From Roseburia sp. 1XD42-34 (GTDB lineage: Bacteria; Bacillota; Bacilli; Bacillales; Amphibacillaceae), in assembly GCF_009917385.1 (NCBI RefSeq), contig NZ_QWLJ01000005.1, forward strand, positions 62,001-126,000: 64,000 bases of DNA. The letters are read 5' to 3'. Position numbers and translations under genes: made by a program. Positions 55,208 through 64,000 of this stretch are shown in pieces (the stretch's first letter is position 1; every line of letters starts with the position of its first letter). The notes under the pieces were generated by a model. The model worked only from the letters and a program-made list of their open reading frames with translations. It made no database searches and had not been told where the DNA came from.

Positions 55208-56489
55208 GTCCCTTTCCTCCTAAACACTTTTCCTTCATAAAGTCAATCAATTTATCTCTGTCTATCGTTTTTTGGTTTCCAGTGCTCATTTCCTTTACTG
55301 TAACGGTTTGATCTTTAAGCTCATCTTCCCCAATAATTAACACGAATTTTGTCTGATAACGGTCAGCTGCTTTAAATTGCCCTTTCATTTTTTTCCCTAA
55401 ATAATCTTTATCTGCTTGGATACCATTTTTTCGTAAAGTGGAAACGAGTCGTATCGCCTCTTTTTGCGCTTGGTTATCAACTGCTACTACATAAGCCTCA
55501 AGAGAACGATCTACAGGAATCTTTTGATTCTCCGCATCTAACGCCATCAGTAGCCTCTCAAGCCCCATCCCAAACCCGATTCCTGGAGTGCTTGGGCCTC
55601 CTAATTCCTCAGCTAAGCCATTGTACCTTCCTCCACCTGCTAAAGTTGTAATTGCGCCAAAACCTTCTGCTTCACTCATAATTTCAAAAGCAGTGTGATT
55701 ATAATAATCGAGACCGCGGACTAAATTTTTATCTACTTCATAAGCAATGCCTATCGCATCTAAATATTCTTTTACTTGTTCAAAATAATCTCTGGAGGAA
55801 ACATTTAAATAATCCAGAATAGATGGAGCTGTTCGCATTGCTGGATGTTCACGATCCTGCTTACAATCCAGAACGCGTAGCGGGTTGTTTTCCAAACGCA
55901 TTTGACAATCAGAGCAAAGTTCATGCTTATGTGGAGAAAAGTGCTCAATAAGTGCTTGCCTGTGATTTTCTCTACTTTCTTTGTCTCCAAGCGAATTAAT
56001 GACTAATTTTAACGATGTTAATCCCATTTCCCGATAACAGCTCATTGCTAAATCGATGACTTCGGCATCAATAGCTGGATCAGCACTGCCTAGCACTTCA
56101 ACCCCAAATTGATTTAACTGTCGCATTCTCCCTTTTTGTGGACGTTCATATCGAAACATTTCGGCAAAGTAATACAGTTTCGCAGGCTGGTTCGCTTGCC
56201 CGTACATTTTATGTTCTACATAGGCTCGAACTACTGGTGCTGTTCCCTCGGGTCGCAACGTAATACTTCTTCCCCCACGATCTTCAAACGTGTACATTTC
56301 TTTTTGAACAATATCTGTCGTATCTCCTACTCCTCGTTGAAATACTTCTGTATGTTCAAATAAAGGCGTCCTTATTTCTTCATAATGAAATCTGCGGCAT
56401 ACCTGCTTAATTGTTTCCTCTACCCACTGCCACTTCCTAGAATCCCCAGGTAATACGTCTGCTGTCCCTCGTGGCGCTTTATAACTCAT
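55200..56489 (-). CDS. hisS: Histidyl-tRNA synthetase
   Basis: Charges tRNA-His. 429 residues. [13 protein letters not shown] opens it; motif 2 is [20 protein letters not shown] and [19 protein letters not shown], the His signature is [15 protein letters not shown], and motif 3 is [21 protein letters not shown] lies eight bases before ATG 56489. The first gene of hisS-aspS, about 660 bases downstream of the T-box terminator. Confidence 0.97.
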   Translation of the reverse strand: MSYKAPRGTADVLPGDSRKWQWVEETIKQVCRRFHYEEIRTPLFEHTEVFQRGVGDTTDIVQKEMYTFEDRGGRSITLRPEGTAPVVRAYVEHKMYGQANQPAKLYYFAEMFRYERPQKGRMRQLNQFGVEVLGSADPAIDAEVIDLAMSCYREMGLTSLKLVINSLGDKESRENHRQALIEHFSPHKHELCSDCQMRLENNPLRVLDCKQDREHPAMRTAPSILDYLNVSSRDYFEQVKEYLDAIGIAYEVDKNLVRGLDYYNHTAFEIMSEAEGFGAITTLAGGGRYNGLAEELGGPSTPGIGFGMGLERLLMALDAENQKIPVDRSLEAYVVAVDNQAQKEAIRLVSTLRKNGIQADKDYLGKKMKGQFKAADRYQTKFVLIIGEDELKDQTVTVKEMSTGNQKTIDRDKLIDFMKEKCLGGKGHE

Positions 56490-56844
56490 CCTAATAACCT
56501 CCTAATAGTAAAAATACATCATTTTGCAAAACTCACTTGATTACTTGGAATTTGTTTTCATACCGTCTTTTACAAAAAAATACATTTTATGTAAGTTGCG
56601 AAACACATGGGCATCTAGTGTTATTTGAAGGGAACGAAGCCGATATTTTAAAGCGAATCTTCATCCAATCGGGAGCTCCCCCCCATCTACTGCTAAATAA
56701 AAGCAGAAAGCTAACATCGTATGTTCTCTTGTAAAAGAAAAAACACTATTTCTACGTGCGATGCATTGCTGACATAACTTCCCTTGCTCTTGAAAAAGTG
56801 GGGCAGGCACGCCTCCAGCTTTAACATCTTGCAGGTCATTCGAA
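56490..56844. other. Leader segment between repeat F and hisS
   Basis: Transcribed leader with no gene recognised. CGGGAGCTCCC near 56670 is palindromic and CTGCTAAATAAAAGCAG next to it forms a small hairpin. This extra leader is unusual, since T-box terminators are normally close to the gene. Confidence 0.4.
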
Positions 56845-57125
56845 TCTGGCATTTAGGTGCTGTTATCTTTCGCTTCGCCTTTGTAGCTCACATCCTCCAT
56901 TCTTAGACCGTGGGAGTCTACAGAGACTTGTTACGGGATAAAAGAATCATGCCACTAAAACAGGGGGACGCCGACGTCTGGACCTCAAGCTCGTTTTTAA
57001 GTCGTCCTTCCTTTTACAGGCGAACCGATGAGGTCTTATCGTTGGGTACATTTCTAAATTCGCATCGTTGCTGAGCGATGGAGCTGACGTGGCTAGTCAG
57101 TTATTTCGTTATCCCCAAGCACCTC
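56845..57125 (+). repeat. Dispersed structured repeat, copy F (long form)
   Basis: Runs from GGCATTTAGGTGCTGTTATC through TCCATTCTTAGACCGTGGGA, GGGATAAAAGAATCATGCCA and GGGGGACGCCGACGTCTGGA to GCATCGTTGCTGAGCGATGG and CCCCAAGCACCTCATTTTA. The same sequence blocks occur in A and C in the same order. It is in plus orientation, so antisense to hisS, and lies between the T-box terminator and hisS. Confidence 0.78.
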
Positions 57126-57150
57126 ATTTTACGCTTTCTTAGCTTAATAA

Positions 57151-57440
57151 ATAAAAACCCTCGTCCCCCTATTATTTTTCAATAAATAAGGGACGAGAGT
57201 TTTACCCGCGTTGCCACCCTAGTTGATGTTATGTACATCCGCTTCATGCAGTTAACGCCTGCGATACGTTTATACCTACTAGAAATTCGATATAAAACCT
57301 CGGGAACGTCTTTCATTGGGCCGACCACGCAAAATGCTTCCAGCCAACGGCATTTTTTCTCTGGACAGTTCGGTTGCCAATTACTTTTTCCTTCATAGGT
57401 CTCTCGACTATATCCAATTACAGTAAGGAAGAGGATTTTC
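57151..57440 (-). promoter_or_regulatory. T-box leader of hisS-aspS, Asp specifier GAC
   Basis: Antiterminator AGGGTGGCAACGCGGG at 57205-57220. The terminator CTCTCGTCCC...GGGGACGAGGG followed by five T spans 57151-57200. Aligned with the alaS leader (GGAAA-GCT-GTTCTGGAG), GAAA-GAC-GTTCCCGAG places specifier GAC at 57308-57310, an aspartate codon. The operon would therefore respond mainly to uncharged tRNA-Asp although hisS comes first. Confidence 0.9.
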
Positions 57441-57464
57441 TTCCCTAGATTCAAAAATAAAGAC

Positions 57465-57575
57465 CGCTTACGAAATAAAGGCATTTTTAGATATGTCATC
57501 TCCCACTTAGACTTTTGTAGTATGGACTTCATCAATCTTGGAGTGGGGGTCTTACAGCGCCTTATATGCGGATAA
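57465..57575 (+). repeat. Dispersed structured repeat, copy G (short form)
   Basis: AGACCGCTTACGAAATAAAG, CATCTCCCACTTAGACTTTT, GAGTGGGGGTCTTACAGCGC and CTTATATGCGGATAAA match copy B closely. Inner arms CTCCCACT and AGTGGGGG pair. It lies between the hisS promoter and the T-box, in plus orientation. Confidence 0.75.
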
Positions 57576-57608
57576 ACTCGATATTAACAATACTCATGAA
57601 TGTATATT

Positions 57609-57637
57609 ATATTAATCGTTCCTAGTCATTCTGTCAA
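57609..57637 (-). promoter_or_regulatory. Sigma-A promoter of hisS-aspS
   Basis: TTGACA (57632-57637, perfect), 17 bases, TAATAT (57609-57614) on the minus strand. The -35 box overlaps the stop codon of yrzK. Start is predicted near 57602, making a leader of about 1.1 kb. Confidence 0.75.
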
Positions 57638-57810
57638 GCACGATTAATCTTCTTCTTTAATACATTTACTTCTCTTAGCGATAGTCCTAGCTGCTCTGCC
57701 ATTTCCATATGATTTGCTTCTGCTTCTACTAATTCCATGAATTGATGTAAATTCACTCCAAACACTTCTTTATATTGATGAGTATTCCATTGCTTTTCAG
57801 ATGTATGCAT
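57634..57810 (-). CDS. yrzK: YrzK-like small helix-turn-helix protein
   Basis: 58 residues: MHTSEKQWNTHQYKEVFGVN, then an acidic helix and a probable helix-turn-helix (MAEQLGLSLREVNVLKKKIN). GAGGAGG is ten bases before ATG 57810. A gene of this size, yrzK, lies between yrvJ and hisS in B. subtilis, which supports the name. The pattern resembles sigma-4-type or small DNA-binding proteins; function is unknown. Confidence 0.7.
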   Translation of the reverse strand: MHTSEKQWNTHQYKEVFGVNLHQFMELVEAEANHMEMAEQLGLSLREVNVLKKKINRA

Positions 57811-57988
57811 ATGAGTATAACCTCCTCTTTCGATTTAGTTTTGCCTACCCATTTAATTTTTATTATACTTAAAAGAAAGCTTGAACAATCATCTTAGATA
57901 TCACAGTTTATTTTTGCACTCGAATCGAATCGTTAACAGAATAATTGTTCAACATAATGGTAACGCTATCATATTCGGAGGTGTCTTT

Positions 57989-59017
57989 TTGAATAAACGA
58001 ATAGCATCCGTTTTAATCTCAGTAATGATCATTAGCTTTCACTGGGACAAGCCTGTCGCTGCTGAACAGCAAGGAACCGTAATTGAAAATAACGTAACGG
58101 TACGCCGAGGACCAGGAACGGATTTTCAGAAGATTGCTCAAACCAACGAAGGGGAGACGTACACCGTGACCCACCAACAATCGGAATGGGTGGAAGTCCA
58201 ATTAGATAACGGTAAAGGTTGGATTCACACCAACTATATAAATTTGGATGACGTAGCGATTACACCAACAAAGATCACTATTCCAAATCGAAACACTCAC
58301 ATTCGCAGTGGACCTTCTACAGATGACCCTATTTCTCATTTTGTTGATAAGGGAAGTACATTTAACGTTATTTCTTCAGGGGGGGATTGGTATGAAATTA
58401 AAAACGAAGCAATCCATGGATATATTTACAAGTCACTTACTAAAGCCATTCCTCATTCAAGTAAAACTAACTTTACCGACAAATCGATTGTAATCGACGC
58501 TGGACATGGTGGAAGGGATGTTGGAGCAATAGGCGCAGCTGGAACTTTGGAAAAAGACGTGACCTTTCTAACCGCTCAAGCATTAAAAAAAGAACTGACC
58601 ATGCTTGGTGCAGATGTTCGATTAACAAGACCAAGAGATGATTTCATACCTCTAAATAGCAGGATTAGTTATAGTAACAATTTCAAGACAGACGCATTTA
58701 TTAGTTTACACTATAACAGCGTACCGGGCTTACCAAATGTTACAGGGATTGAGTCTTATTATTTTCAAGATACGAACCAGGATTTAGCCTCCTTGATTCA
58801 AAAGGGATTAATTAATGCGACGCAATCGGACGACCGTGGAACATCATTTGGTGATTATTTAGTTCTTCGGCAAAATATGAAATCAGCGATTTTAATAGAA
58901 TTAGGGTTTATTTCAAATCAAGCTGAAGAATCAAGGCTACAAACGACGATGTACCAAAAACAGCTCGTGTCTGGAATCGTACAAGGATTAGGGGCTTATT
59001 TGGCGAATCATAAATAA
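57989..59017 (+). CDS. yrvJ: YrvJ, secreted N-acetylmuramoyl-L-alanine amidase
   Basis: Secreted wall hydrolase. I start at TTG 57989, seven bases after CGGAGG, because that gives a proper signal peptide (MNKRIASVLISVMIISFHW, cut after PVAA). Two bacterial SH3 domains follow (about 27-85, VTVRRGPGTDFQKIA, and 92-150, THIRSGPSTDDPI). The Amidase_3 domain (about 165-342) has VIDAGHGGRDVGAIG, FISLHYNS and AILIELGFISNQ, with the zinc ligands and catalytic Glu. 342 residues, shorter than the B. subtilis protein, which has more SH3 repeats. Confidence 0.92.
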   Translation: MNKRIASVLISVMIISFHWDKPVAAEQQGTVIENNVTVRRGPGTDFQKIAQTNEGETYTVTHQQSEWVEVQLDNGKGWIHTNYINLDDVAITPTKITIPNRNTHIRSGPSTDDPISHFVDKGSTFNVISSGGDWYEIKNEAIHGYIYKSLTKAIPHSSKTNFTDKSIVIDAGHGGRDVGAIGAAGTLEKDVTFLTAQALKKELTMLGADVRLTRPRDDFIPLNSRISYSNNFKTDAFISLHYNSVPGLPNVTGIESYYFQDTNQDLASLIQKGLINATQSDDRGTSFGDYLVLRQNMKSAILIELGFISNQAEESRLQTTMYQKQLVSGIVQGLGAYLANHK

Positions 59018-59048
59018 ACAGGAACACCCCTTTGAGGTTTGTTCCTGT
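59018..59048. terminator. Terminator between yrvJ and dtd
   Basis: ACAGGAACA and TGTTCCTGT pair exactly around a 13-base loop between the converging stop codons. T-rich sequence follows only on the minus strand (TTTATTTATG), so it fits dtd best. Confidence 0.65.
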
Positions 59049-59494
59049 CATCCCTCTTTACTATTTATAATCAATGTCACCGGGCCAGAATTCGTTAATT
59101 GTACATCCATCATCGCACCAAACGATCCTGTTTCTATATGAACACCTTCTTGAGCAATGAAACGATTAAACTGAAGATACAATTCATTTGCTTGTTCAGG
59201 TTTTGCTGCCTTCATAAAATTCGGTCTACGCCCTTTTTTCGTATCCCCATATAGAGTGAATTGCGAAATGGATAGGATACTTCCGTTCACATCTTTTAAC
59301 GACAAATTCAGCTTTTGTTGCTCATCTTCAAAAACACGTAAATGTACAATTTTTTTCGCTAAATAAGCAGCGTCTTCCCACGTATCTTCATGGGTTACTC
59401 CTAATAGAACAACGAAGCCATGTCCAATTTGTCCAACTATCGAGTCATCAACGGAAACACTTGCTGCTTTTGCGCGTTGAACGACTGCTCTCAT
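59048..59494 (-). CDS. dtd: D-aminoacyl-tRNA deacylase
   Basis: Removes D-amino acids from tRNA. 148 residues. [20 protein letters not shown] opens it, [17 protein letters not shown] has the catalytic region and [14 protein letters not shown] the Gly-cisPro-like tail motif. It follows relA by 48 bases, the usual relA-dtd pair. Confidence 0.96.
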   Translation of the reverse strand: MRAVVQRAKAASVSVDDSIVGQIGHGFVVLLGVTHEDTWEDAAYLAKKIVHLRVFEDEQQKLNLSLKDVNGSILSISQFTLYGDTKKGRRPNFMKAAKPEQANELYLQFNRFIAQEGVHIETGSFGAMMDVQLTNSGPVTLIINSKEG

Positions 59495-59542
59495 GCTACT
59501 CCCTCTTTTCTAAATTCACTTGCTTTTTTAGCATTATCATCA

Positions 59543-61744
59543 TTACTGCACGGTACGTTTTACCGCATAAACATCAGGAATTTGCTTTATTCTTCCGACA
59601 ATTTTACGAAGATGTCCTGTGTTATGGATTAGTATGGTAATTTGAATGATCGCCATTTTATTTCGATCCGACCGTCCATTAACATAGGTGATATTCGTCT
59701 TTGTTTCATTAATTGCCTGTAGCACTTCGTTCACTAATCCTCTGCGATCGAAACCAGAGATTTCTAAATCAACATGGTATTGCTTCTTTTCTGTACGGCT
59801 GTTTTCCCATTCGACATGTAAAAAGCGCTGTTTCGCTTCCTCCGTCTGCACATTGGGACAGTCAGCTCGATGAACAGATACACCTCTGCCTTTTGTAATA
59901 TAGCCAACAATTTGGTCACCAGGTACCGGGTTACAGCATTTCGACAAACGAACCAGCAGATTATCGATTCCCTCTACTTTGACACCCGAATCACGTTTGT
60001 TAATCCTCTTTTGTTTTACATCTGTTTTTACTTCTTCAATAGTTTGTTCAAGAGCTTGTTGTTTTTCTCGAGATTGTCTTAATTTTTCTGTTAATTTTGT
60101 GGCAATAGCAGCAGCCGTAATTCCTTGATAACCAACAGCTGCATACATATCATCTGCACTGGAAAAATTATACTTCTCATACACCCGCTGCAAATTTTCT
60201 TGTGTTAAGACATCTTTTGGCTCTATATTAAGGCTCCGAATTTCACGATCAACTGCCTCTTTCCCCTTTAATACATTTTCTTCACGACGTTGTTTTTTAA
60301 AGAATTGCTTTATTTTACTTTTAGCCTGTGAAGTCTGCGTTATTTTAAGCCAATCTTGCGAAGGTCCATAAGAATGTTTTGATGTCATTACTTCAACGAT
60401 ATCGCCGTTTTTCAACTTATAATCAAGTGGTTCCATCTTACCGTTTACTTTAGCTCCAATCGTTTTATTCCCGATTTCCGTATGGATTTTATAAGCAAAA
60501 TCTAACGGCACAGAACCAGCAGGAAGTTCAATGACGTCCCCTTTAGGAGTAAATACATAGACCATGTCTGAGAATAAATCAACTTTTAGTGATTCCATGA
60601 ATTCTTCTGCATCATGTGTATCGTTTTGCCATTCCAAAATTTCTCGGAACCATGTCAATTTTTCCTCAAAAGATTGCTTATCCATATTTACTTGCTTACC
60701 TTCTTTGTAAGCCCAATGTGCAGCAATTCCATACTCAGCGATTTCATGCATTTCTCTTGTACGAATTTGCACTTCTAAAGGATCCCCTTTAGGACCAATC
60801 ACTGTCGTATGCAAGGATTGATAAAGATTTGGCTTTGGCATCGCAATATAATCTTTAAACCTTCCCGGCATTGGTTTCCAACATGTATGAATAATTCCCA
60901 AAACAGCATAACAATCCTTAATACTATTGACTAAAATCCGGACAGCCAGCAGATCATAGATTTCATTGAATTGCTTATTTTGTTTAACCATTTTGCGATA
61001 AATGCTGTATAAATGCTTTGGTCTACCAGATAATTCTGCTTCAATATTCATTTCTCTTAATTGTTTGGAAACTTGTTCCATTACTTCTTTAATATAAGAT
61101 TCGCGCTGCTCTCTCTTTTGCTTCATCAATTGAACGATTCGATAATATTGCTGAGGATTCAAATAACGTAATGCCGTATCCTCTAATTCCCATTTAATTG
61201 TCGAAATCCCTAGTCGATGAGCAAGTGGGGAAAATATTTCTAACGTTTCATTCGCTATTCGACGTTGTTTTTCCGGAGGCAAATGCTTCAATGTACGCAT
61301 ATTATGCAAGCGATCGGCTAATTTAATTAAAATCACCCGAATATCCTTTGCCATCGCAACAAACATTTTTCGATGATTTTCTGCTTGTTGAGCCTCTTTC
61401 GATTTATACTTTATTTTCCCTAATTTAGTAACCCCATCAACTAACATAGCAACTTCATGATTAAACGCTTCTTCCACATCTTCTACAGACACATTCGTAT
61501 CTTCAACCACATCGTGAAGAAATCCTCCTGCAATCGTTTCAGCATCCATCCCTAGTTCTGTTAGTATTCCAGCCACCTGTACGGGGTGAATAATATACGG
61601 CTCGCCAGATTTTCTAAACTGGTCGGCATGAGCTTTTTCGGCAAATTCGTATGCTTGGCGAATAAAAGCAGTATCCTCTTCCGGCAGATACTGACCTGCC
61701 TTATTTAAAATGTCATCTATTGTCATAATATCGGTTTTTGCCAT
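59543..61744 (-). CDS. relA: (p)ppGpp synthetase/hydrolase RelA (Rel)
   Basis: Bifunctional stringent-response enzyme. 733 residues. The hydrolase HD domain (about 35-150) keeps [20 protein letters not shown] and [11 protein letters not shown], so it should degrade ppGpp. The synthetase domain (about 230-350) has [13 protein letters not shown] and [23 protein letters not shown] ([20 protein letters not shown]), zinc-finger-type (CCNPVPGD) and ACT domains follow. AAAGGTG precedes the ATG. Confidence 0.97.
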   Translation of the reverse strand: MAKTDIMTIDDILNKAGQYLPEEDTAFIRQAYEFAEKAHADQFRKSGEPYIIHPVQVAGILTELGMDAETIAGGFLHDVVEDTNVSVEDVEEAFNHEVAMLVDGVTKLGKIKYKSKEAQQAENHRKMFVAMAKDIRVILIKLADRLHNMRTLKHLPPEKQRRIANETLEIFSPLAHRLGISTIKWELEDTALRYLNPQQYYRIVQLMKQKREQRESYIKEVMEQVSKQLREMNIEAELSGRPKHLYSIYRKMVKQNKQFNEIYDLLAVRILVNSIKDCYAVLGIIHTCWKPMPGRFKDYIAMPKPNLYQSLHTTVIGPKGDPLEVQIRTREMHEIAEYGIAAHWAYKEGKQVNMDKQSFEEKLTWFREILEWQNDTHDAEEFMESLKVDLFSDMVYVFTPKGDVIELPAGSVPLDFAYKIHTEIGNKTIGAKVNGKMEPLDYKLKNGDIVEVMTSKHSYGPSQDWLKITQTSQAKSKIKQFFKKQRREENVLKGKEAVDREIRSLNIEPKDVLTQENLQRVYEKYNFSSADDMYAAVGYQGITAAAIATKLTEKLRQSREKQQALEQTIEEVKTDVKQKRINKRDSGVKVEGIDNLLVRLSKCCNPVPGDQIVGYITKGRGVSVHRADCPNVQTEEAKQRFLHVEWENSRTEKKQYHVDLEISGFDRRGLVNEVLQAINETKTNITYVNGRSDRNKMAIIQITILIHNTGHLRKIVGRIKQIPDVYAVKRTVQ

Positions 61745-61798
61745 TAAAAATCACCTTTATTCGCTATATCGAGTCTAATTATTACTTTAAATAGTTAC

Positions 61799-61827
61799 AT
61801 TATATGCTTTTAAACTCTATGTGTCCA
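61799..61827 (-). promoter_or_regulatory. Proximal sigma-A promoter of relA
   Basis: TGGACA (61822-61827), 17 bases, TATAAT (61799-61804) on the minus strand; one mismatch in all. Start is predicted about 45 bases before relA. Confidence 0.75.
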
Positions 61828-61934
61828 TTGTTAGAATCAGCCAAATTAGGATAACTTAGAGAAAATTTAAGTTTAAACAAACTTATAAGTCTAATCATTC
61901 CAAAGAATTAATGCCTTTTTTATCATTAAGAAGT

Positions 61935-62095
61935 ACCAAGAGCGTAACGTAAGCACTTGTTTAGCAATGACAACCGAGCTCCAGTTGGATATTTCCACTG
62001 TAACAAGTCTCAGTGTCGGAGATAACAGCACCTAAATGCCCTATTTTGTAAGCGGATCTTTAGGTCATACCATTACGGTACTAGCAAACCGTAGA
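61935..62095 (-). repeat. Dispersed structured repeat, copy H
   Basis: On the minus strand ACCTAAAGATCCGCTTAC, AAAATAGGGCATTTAGGTGC and TGTTATCTCC match copies A and B, including the ACCTAAA/TTTAGGT hairpin. Beyond GAGACTTGTTACAG it diverges. It lies between the relA proximal promoter and a distal promoter-like site. Confidence 0.7.
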
Positions 62096-62435
62096 TGAAT
62101 GAACTCCTATTGATTGAATTCATTTTGTTGTGGGAGAGCGCTATTCCAGACATAGAACTTAGAATCACTCGGGCAACATGAACATAAGAGAAAAGCTTGG
62201 CTGGGTGTAATATATGTACGAAAGATATTTTCATTCTGTTATATGCTATAGTAAGTTGCATCCTTAAAAACAGCTTTGTATTTGTAATTTGATACCCCAG
62301 TATTTACTTTTGTGTTCGTTTTTTAATATATCTAAGAATGATTGATTGTCAACTTCTTTGTACGCGCTGTAGACGACTTTTAACTTATAACAATAGGCCT
62401 AACGATTGCTGATCGTCAGACCCCGTGTTAGCCGT
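62096..62435. other. Intergenic region between repeat H and apt
   Basis: No gene recognised. A distal promoter-like pair, TTGACA (62347-62352), 16 bases, TATATT (62325-62330), reads on the minus strand toward relA and would place repeat H in the relA leader. A frame of 62 codons at 62073-62261 looks like chance. Confidence 0.45.
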
Positions 62436-62948
62436 CTAATACCGCATTAAGGTTAATACATCATAGCCTTTTAGTTTTTCCATTCCATTAAGATAGCTTA
62501 ATTCAATAAAAAATGCACAGCCAACAACAATTCCTCCAAGTTCTTCTACCAATTGAATCGTTGCTTGAATCGTTCCCCCTGTTGCCAGTAAATCATCGGT
62601 GATTAACACGCGTTGGCCCGGCTTAATGGCATCCTTATGAATAGTTAATACGTTTTTTCCATATTCCAAACCATAATCTACTTTAATCACTTCACGAGGA
62701 AGTTTCCCTTCCTTTCTTACCGGAGCAAAACCTACACCAAGCGAATAAGAAACAGGGCATCCTATGATAAACCCCCTTGCTTCCGGGCCTACAACAACAT
62801 CAATTTTCTTTTCTTTCGCATAAGCTACAATTTCATCTACAGCTGAGTGAAAGGCCTCTCCATTAGCCATTAACGGTGTAATATCTTTAAATTTAACTCC
62901 TTCTTTTGGCCAATCTTCAACAATTTTAATGTGCTTTTTAAAATCCAT
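62436..62948 (-). CDS. apt: Adenine phosphoribosyltransferase
   Basis: Makes AMP from adenine and PRPP. 170 residues. [18 protein letters not shown] opens the fold, [20 protein letters not shown] and the PRPP-binding [19 protein letters not shown] are full family motifs. It overlaps recJ by 11 bases, as in the recJ-apt-relA order of Bacilli. Confidence 0.97.
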   Translation of the reverse strand: MDFKKHIKIVEDWPKEGVKFKDITPLMANGEAFHSAVDEIVAYAKEKKIDVVVGPEARGFIIGCPVSYSLGVGFAPVRKEGKLPREVIKVDYGLEYGKNVLTIHKDAIKPGQRVLITDDLLATGGTIQATIQLVEELGGIVVGCAFFIELSYLNGMEKLKGYDVLTLMRY

Positions 62949-64000
62949 AACTAAGTTCCTCCTTGGGTCTTCCCAAATGTTCCATACAGTTTGTAAAATA
63001 GTTTTTTAATTGTTCATAATTAGAGTAATACAGCTTCCTTTCAATCTCAGCTTGTTGCATGCGTTTTTGATATGTCTTCGAATCCTGTAAATCTCTCTTT
63101 AATGGGTTATTCACTAGTTGGATCATTCTACCTTCTATGTGTATAAAATGAAGTTCATAAAATACATGGATAATAAATAATAATTTTTCTTTACTCCACC
63201 CTTTTGTTTGCGAAAATGCAGGTAACTCTTTATCAAGAGATACTACTTTTTGCTGTTGTAATAAACCATACATCCATTTAAAGTCCTCTCTGGTAGGAAA
63301 AGCGCGTAAATAAGTGCTATCTTCTACATAATAACATACATGAATATTTTTTGGTTTTGTTTGCTTCAGTACTTGTTCTAAGTCATTTAAACGTGAAGGC
63401 ATCGTAAATATAAATAATGTATCCAGCTCTCCAATGGAAGACCAGTCATCTTCATATGCCTGATGGGGAACCCCTAACGACTGTGCTCGCTGCTCATCTC
63501 CGACACCGTAAATCAATGCGCTAGCATGAACGAATAATTTTAAATTTGTTTGACGCTTTCCACGATGATCAAACAATTGCCACTCATCAATTGACATATC
63601 ATGAATCATCAATTGCGGCTTTCGATTGCCGTTCCATTCATTAATAGTCAGCTCCCCTACTATGTTAATAGGAGTACGCGGAGTTAAATAATGGTATAGT
63701 TCACCTATTCCAAAACCGATCGCATCAAGCTGCGTATCGTCTGCTTTAAATTGTAGCTTAAGATGATTTTTCATACTGCCGATTTGCCGCAGTTGTTCAG
63801 GAACCCCTTTGATATGAAATAATGGTTTTGGATTATGCATTCCAAATGGAGCTAATTGTTGAATAGCTTCAATTAACGATAACGTTACTTGCGAAACAGG
63901 CAATGTTGAGTTTATGCTAAGTTCTTGCTTATAATCTTCTTCTGATAATAGCTGCATGATTTGTTCGTTTAAGGCTTGATGTAATAACTTAACTTGCGCT
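62938..64000 (-). CDS. recJ: Single-strand-DNA exonuclease RecJ, C-terminal part
   Basis: The frame is open to the right edge, so the N-terminal DHH catalytic domain lies outside the window. About 354 residues are visible. [20 protein letters not shown] is the DHHA1-end/OB-fold signature of RecJ, followed by [20 protein letters not shown]. The Bacillus-type C-terminal extension (from [19 protein letters not shown] on) is present. The ATG at 63957 is internal, not the true start. Confidence 0.94.
   Translation of the reverse strand, partial: AQVKLLHQALNEQIMQLLSEEDYKQELSINSTLPVSQVTLSLIEAIQQLAPFGMHNPKPLFHIKGVPEQLRQIGSMKNHLKLQFKADDTQLDAIGFGIGELYHYLTPRTPINIVGELTINEWNGNRKPQLMIHDMSIDEWQLFDHRGKRQTNLKLFVHASALIYGVGDEQRAQSLGVPHQAYEDDWSSIGELDTLFIFTMPSRLNDLEQVLKQTKPKNIHVCYYVEDSTYLRAFPTREDFKWMYGLLQQQKVVSLDKELPAFSQTKGWSKEKLLFIIHVFYELHFIHIEGRMIQLVNNPLKRDLQDSKTYQKRMQQAEIERKLYYSNYEQLKNYFTNCMEHLGRPKEELSYGF

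Noticed and set aside
57179..57535. 118-codon minus-strand frame upstream of hisS
   Set aside because: It lies wholly over the T-box stem I, antiterminator and repeat G; the sequence conservation is that of the RNA leader.
61965..62095. Riboswitch in the apt-relA gap
   Set aside because: The structured block is a copy of the dispersed repeat family found in unrelated gaps, not a metabolite aptamer I recognise.

Overview
The window is AT-rich chromosomal DNA from a spore-forming Firmicute of the Bacillaceae. The gene order follows the Bacillus subtilis lepA-comE-yqeG and alaS-recD2-cymR-hisS-relA-recJ segments. The protein sequences, a complete-looking Mrp Na+/H+ antiporter cluster and an intact sigK suggest a salt-tolerant relative such as Virgibacillus, Oceanobacillus or Lentibacillus. 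The genus is an inference; no rRNA or tRNA gene is present to test it.

Layout. 1-7.3 kb: lepA (cut by the left edge), yqxA, spoIIP, gpr, rpsT, holA, yqzM. 8-16.9 kb: the competence genes comEC-comEB-comEA, then the yqeM-rsfS-yqeK-nadD-yqeI-aroE-yqeH-yqeG operon, all on the minus strand. 17-23.6 kb: sda behind a cluster of DnaA boxes, then an mrp operon that has A, C, D, E, F and G but no B. 23.7-27.1 kb: a MurNAc recycling operon, murQ-murP-mupG. 27.7-32.3 kb: sigK, a decayed-looking lipoprotein locus, a phage-type holin-endolysin pair and small unknown proteins. 32.6-50.4 kb: a long minus-strand housekeeping run: yrhC, mtnN, yrrS, greA, udk, trmR, mltG, yrzB, yrrK, ireB, alaS (with T-box), yrrI, yrzR, recD2, yrrB, mnmA, cysteine desulfurase and cymR. 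50.5-64 kb: rarA and rsfA on plus, then 6S RNA, aspS, hisS (with T-box), yrzK, yrvJ (plus), dtd, relA, apt and recJ (cut by the right edge).

How the parts work together. Several genes serve sporulation and its checkpoints (spoIIP, gpr, sda, sigK, rsfA). Others serve translation and stress (rpsT, rsfS, yqeH, alaS, hisS, aspS, dtd, relA, 6S RNA). A sulfur-transfer group (cysteine desulfurase, mnmA, cymR) modifies tRNA and controls cysteine supply. A wall group (mltG, yrvJ, murQP-mupG, spoIIP, endolysin) cuts or recycles peptidoglycan. Compared with my recollection of B. subtilis, several neighbours are missing at their usual places: mrpB, comER, pbpI, yrrT-mccA-mccB, yrrN/yrrO and tcdA.

The most unusual signal is not a gene. 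At least eight intergenic gaps carry copies of a dispersed, non-coding, hairpin-rich repeat family of about 100-400 bp, in both orientations and in modular combinations. Two copies flank the hisS-aspS T-box, one between its promoter and the T-box and one between the T-box terminator and hisS.
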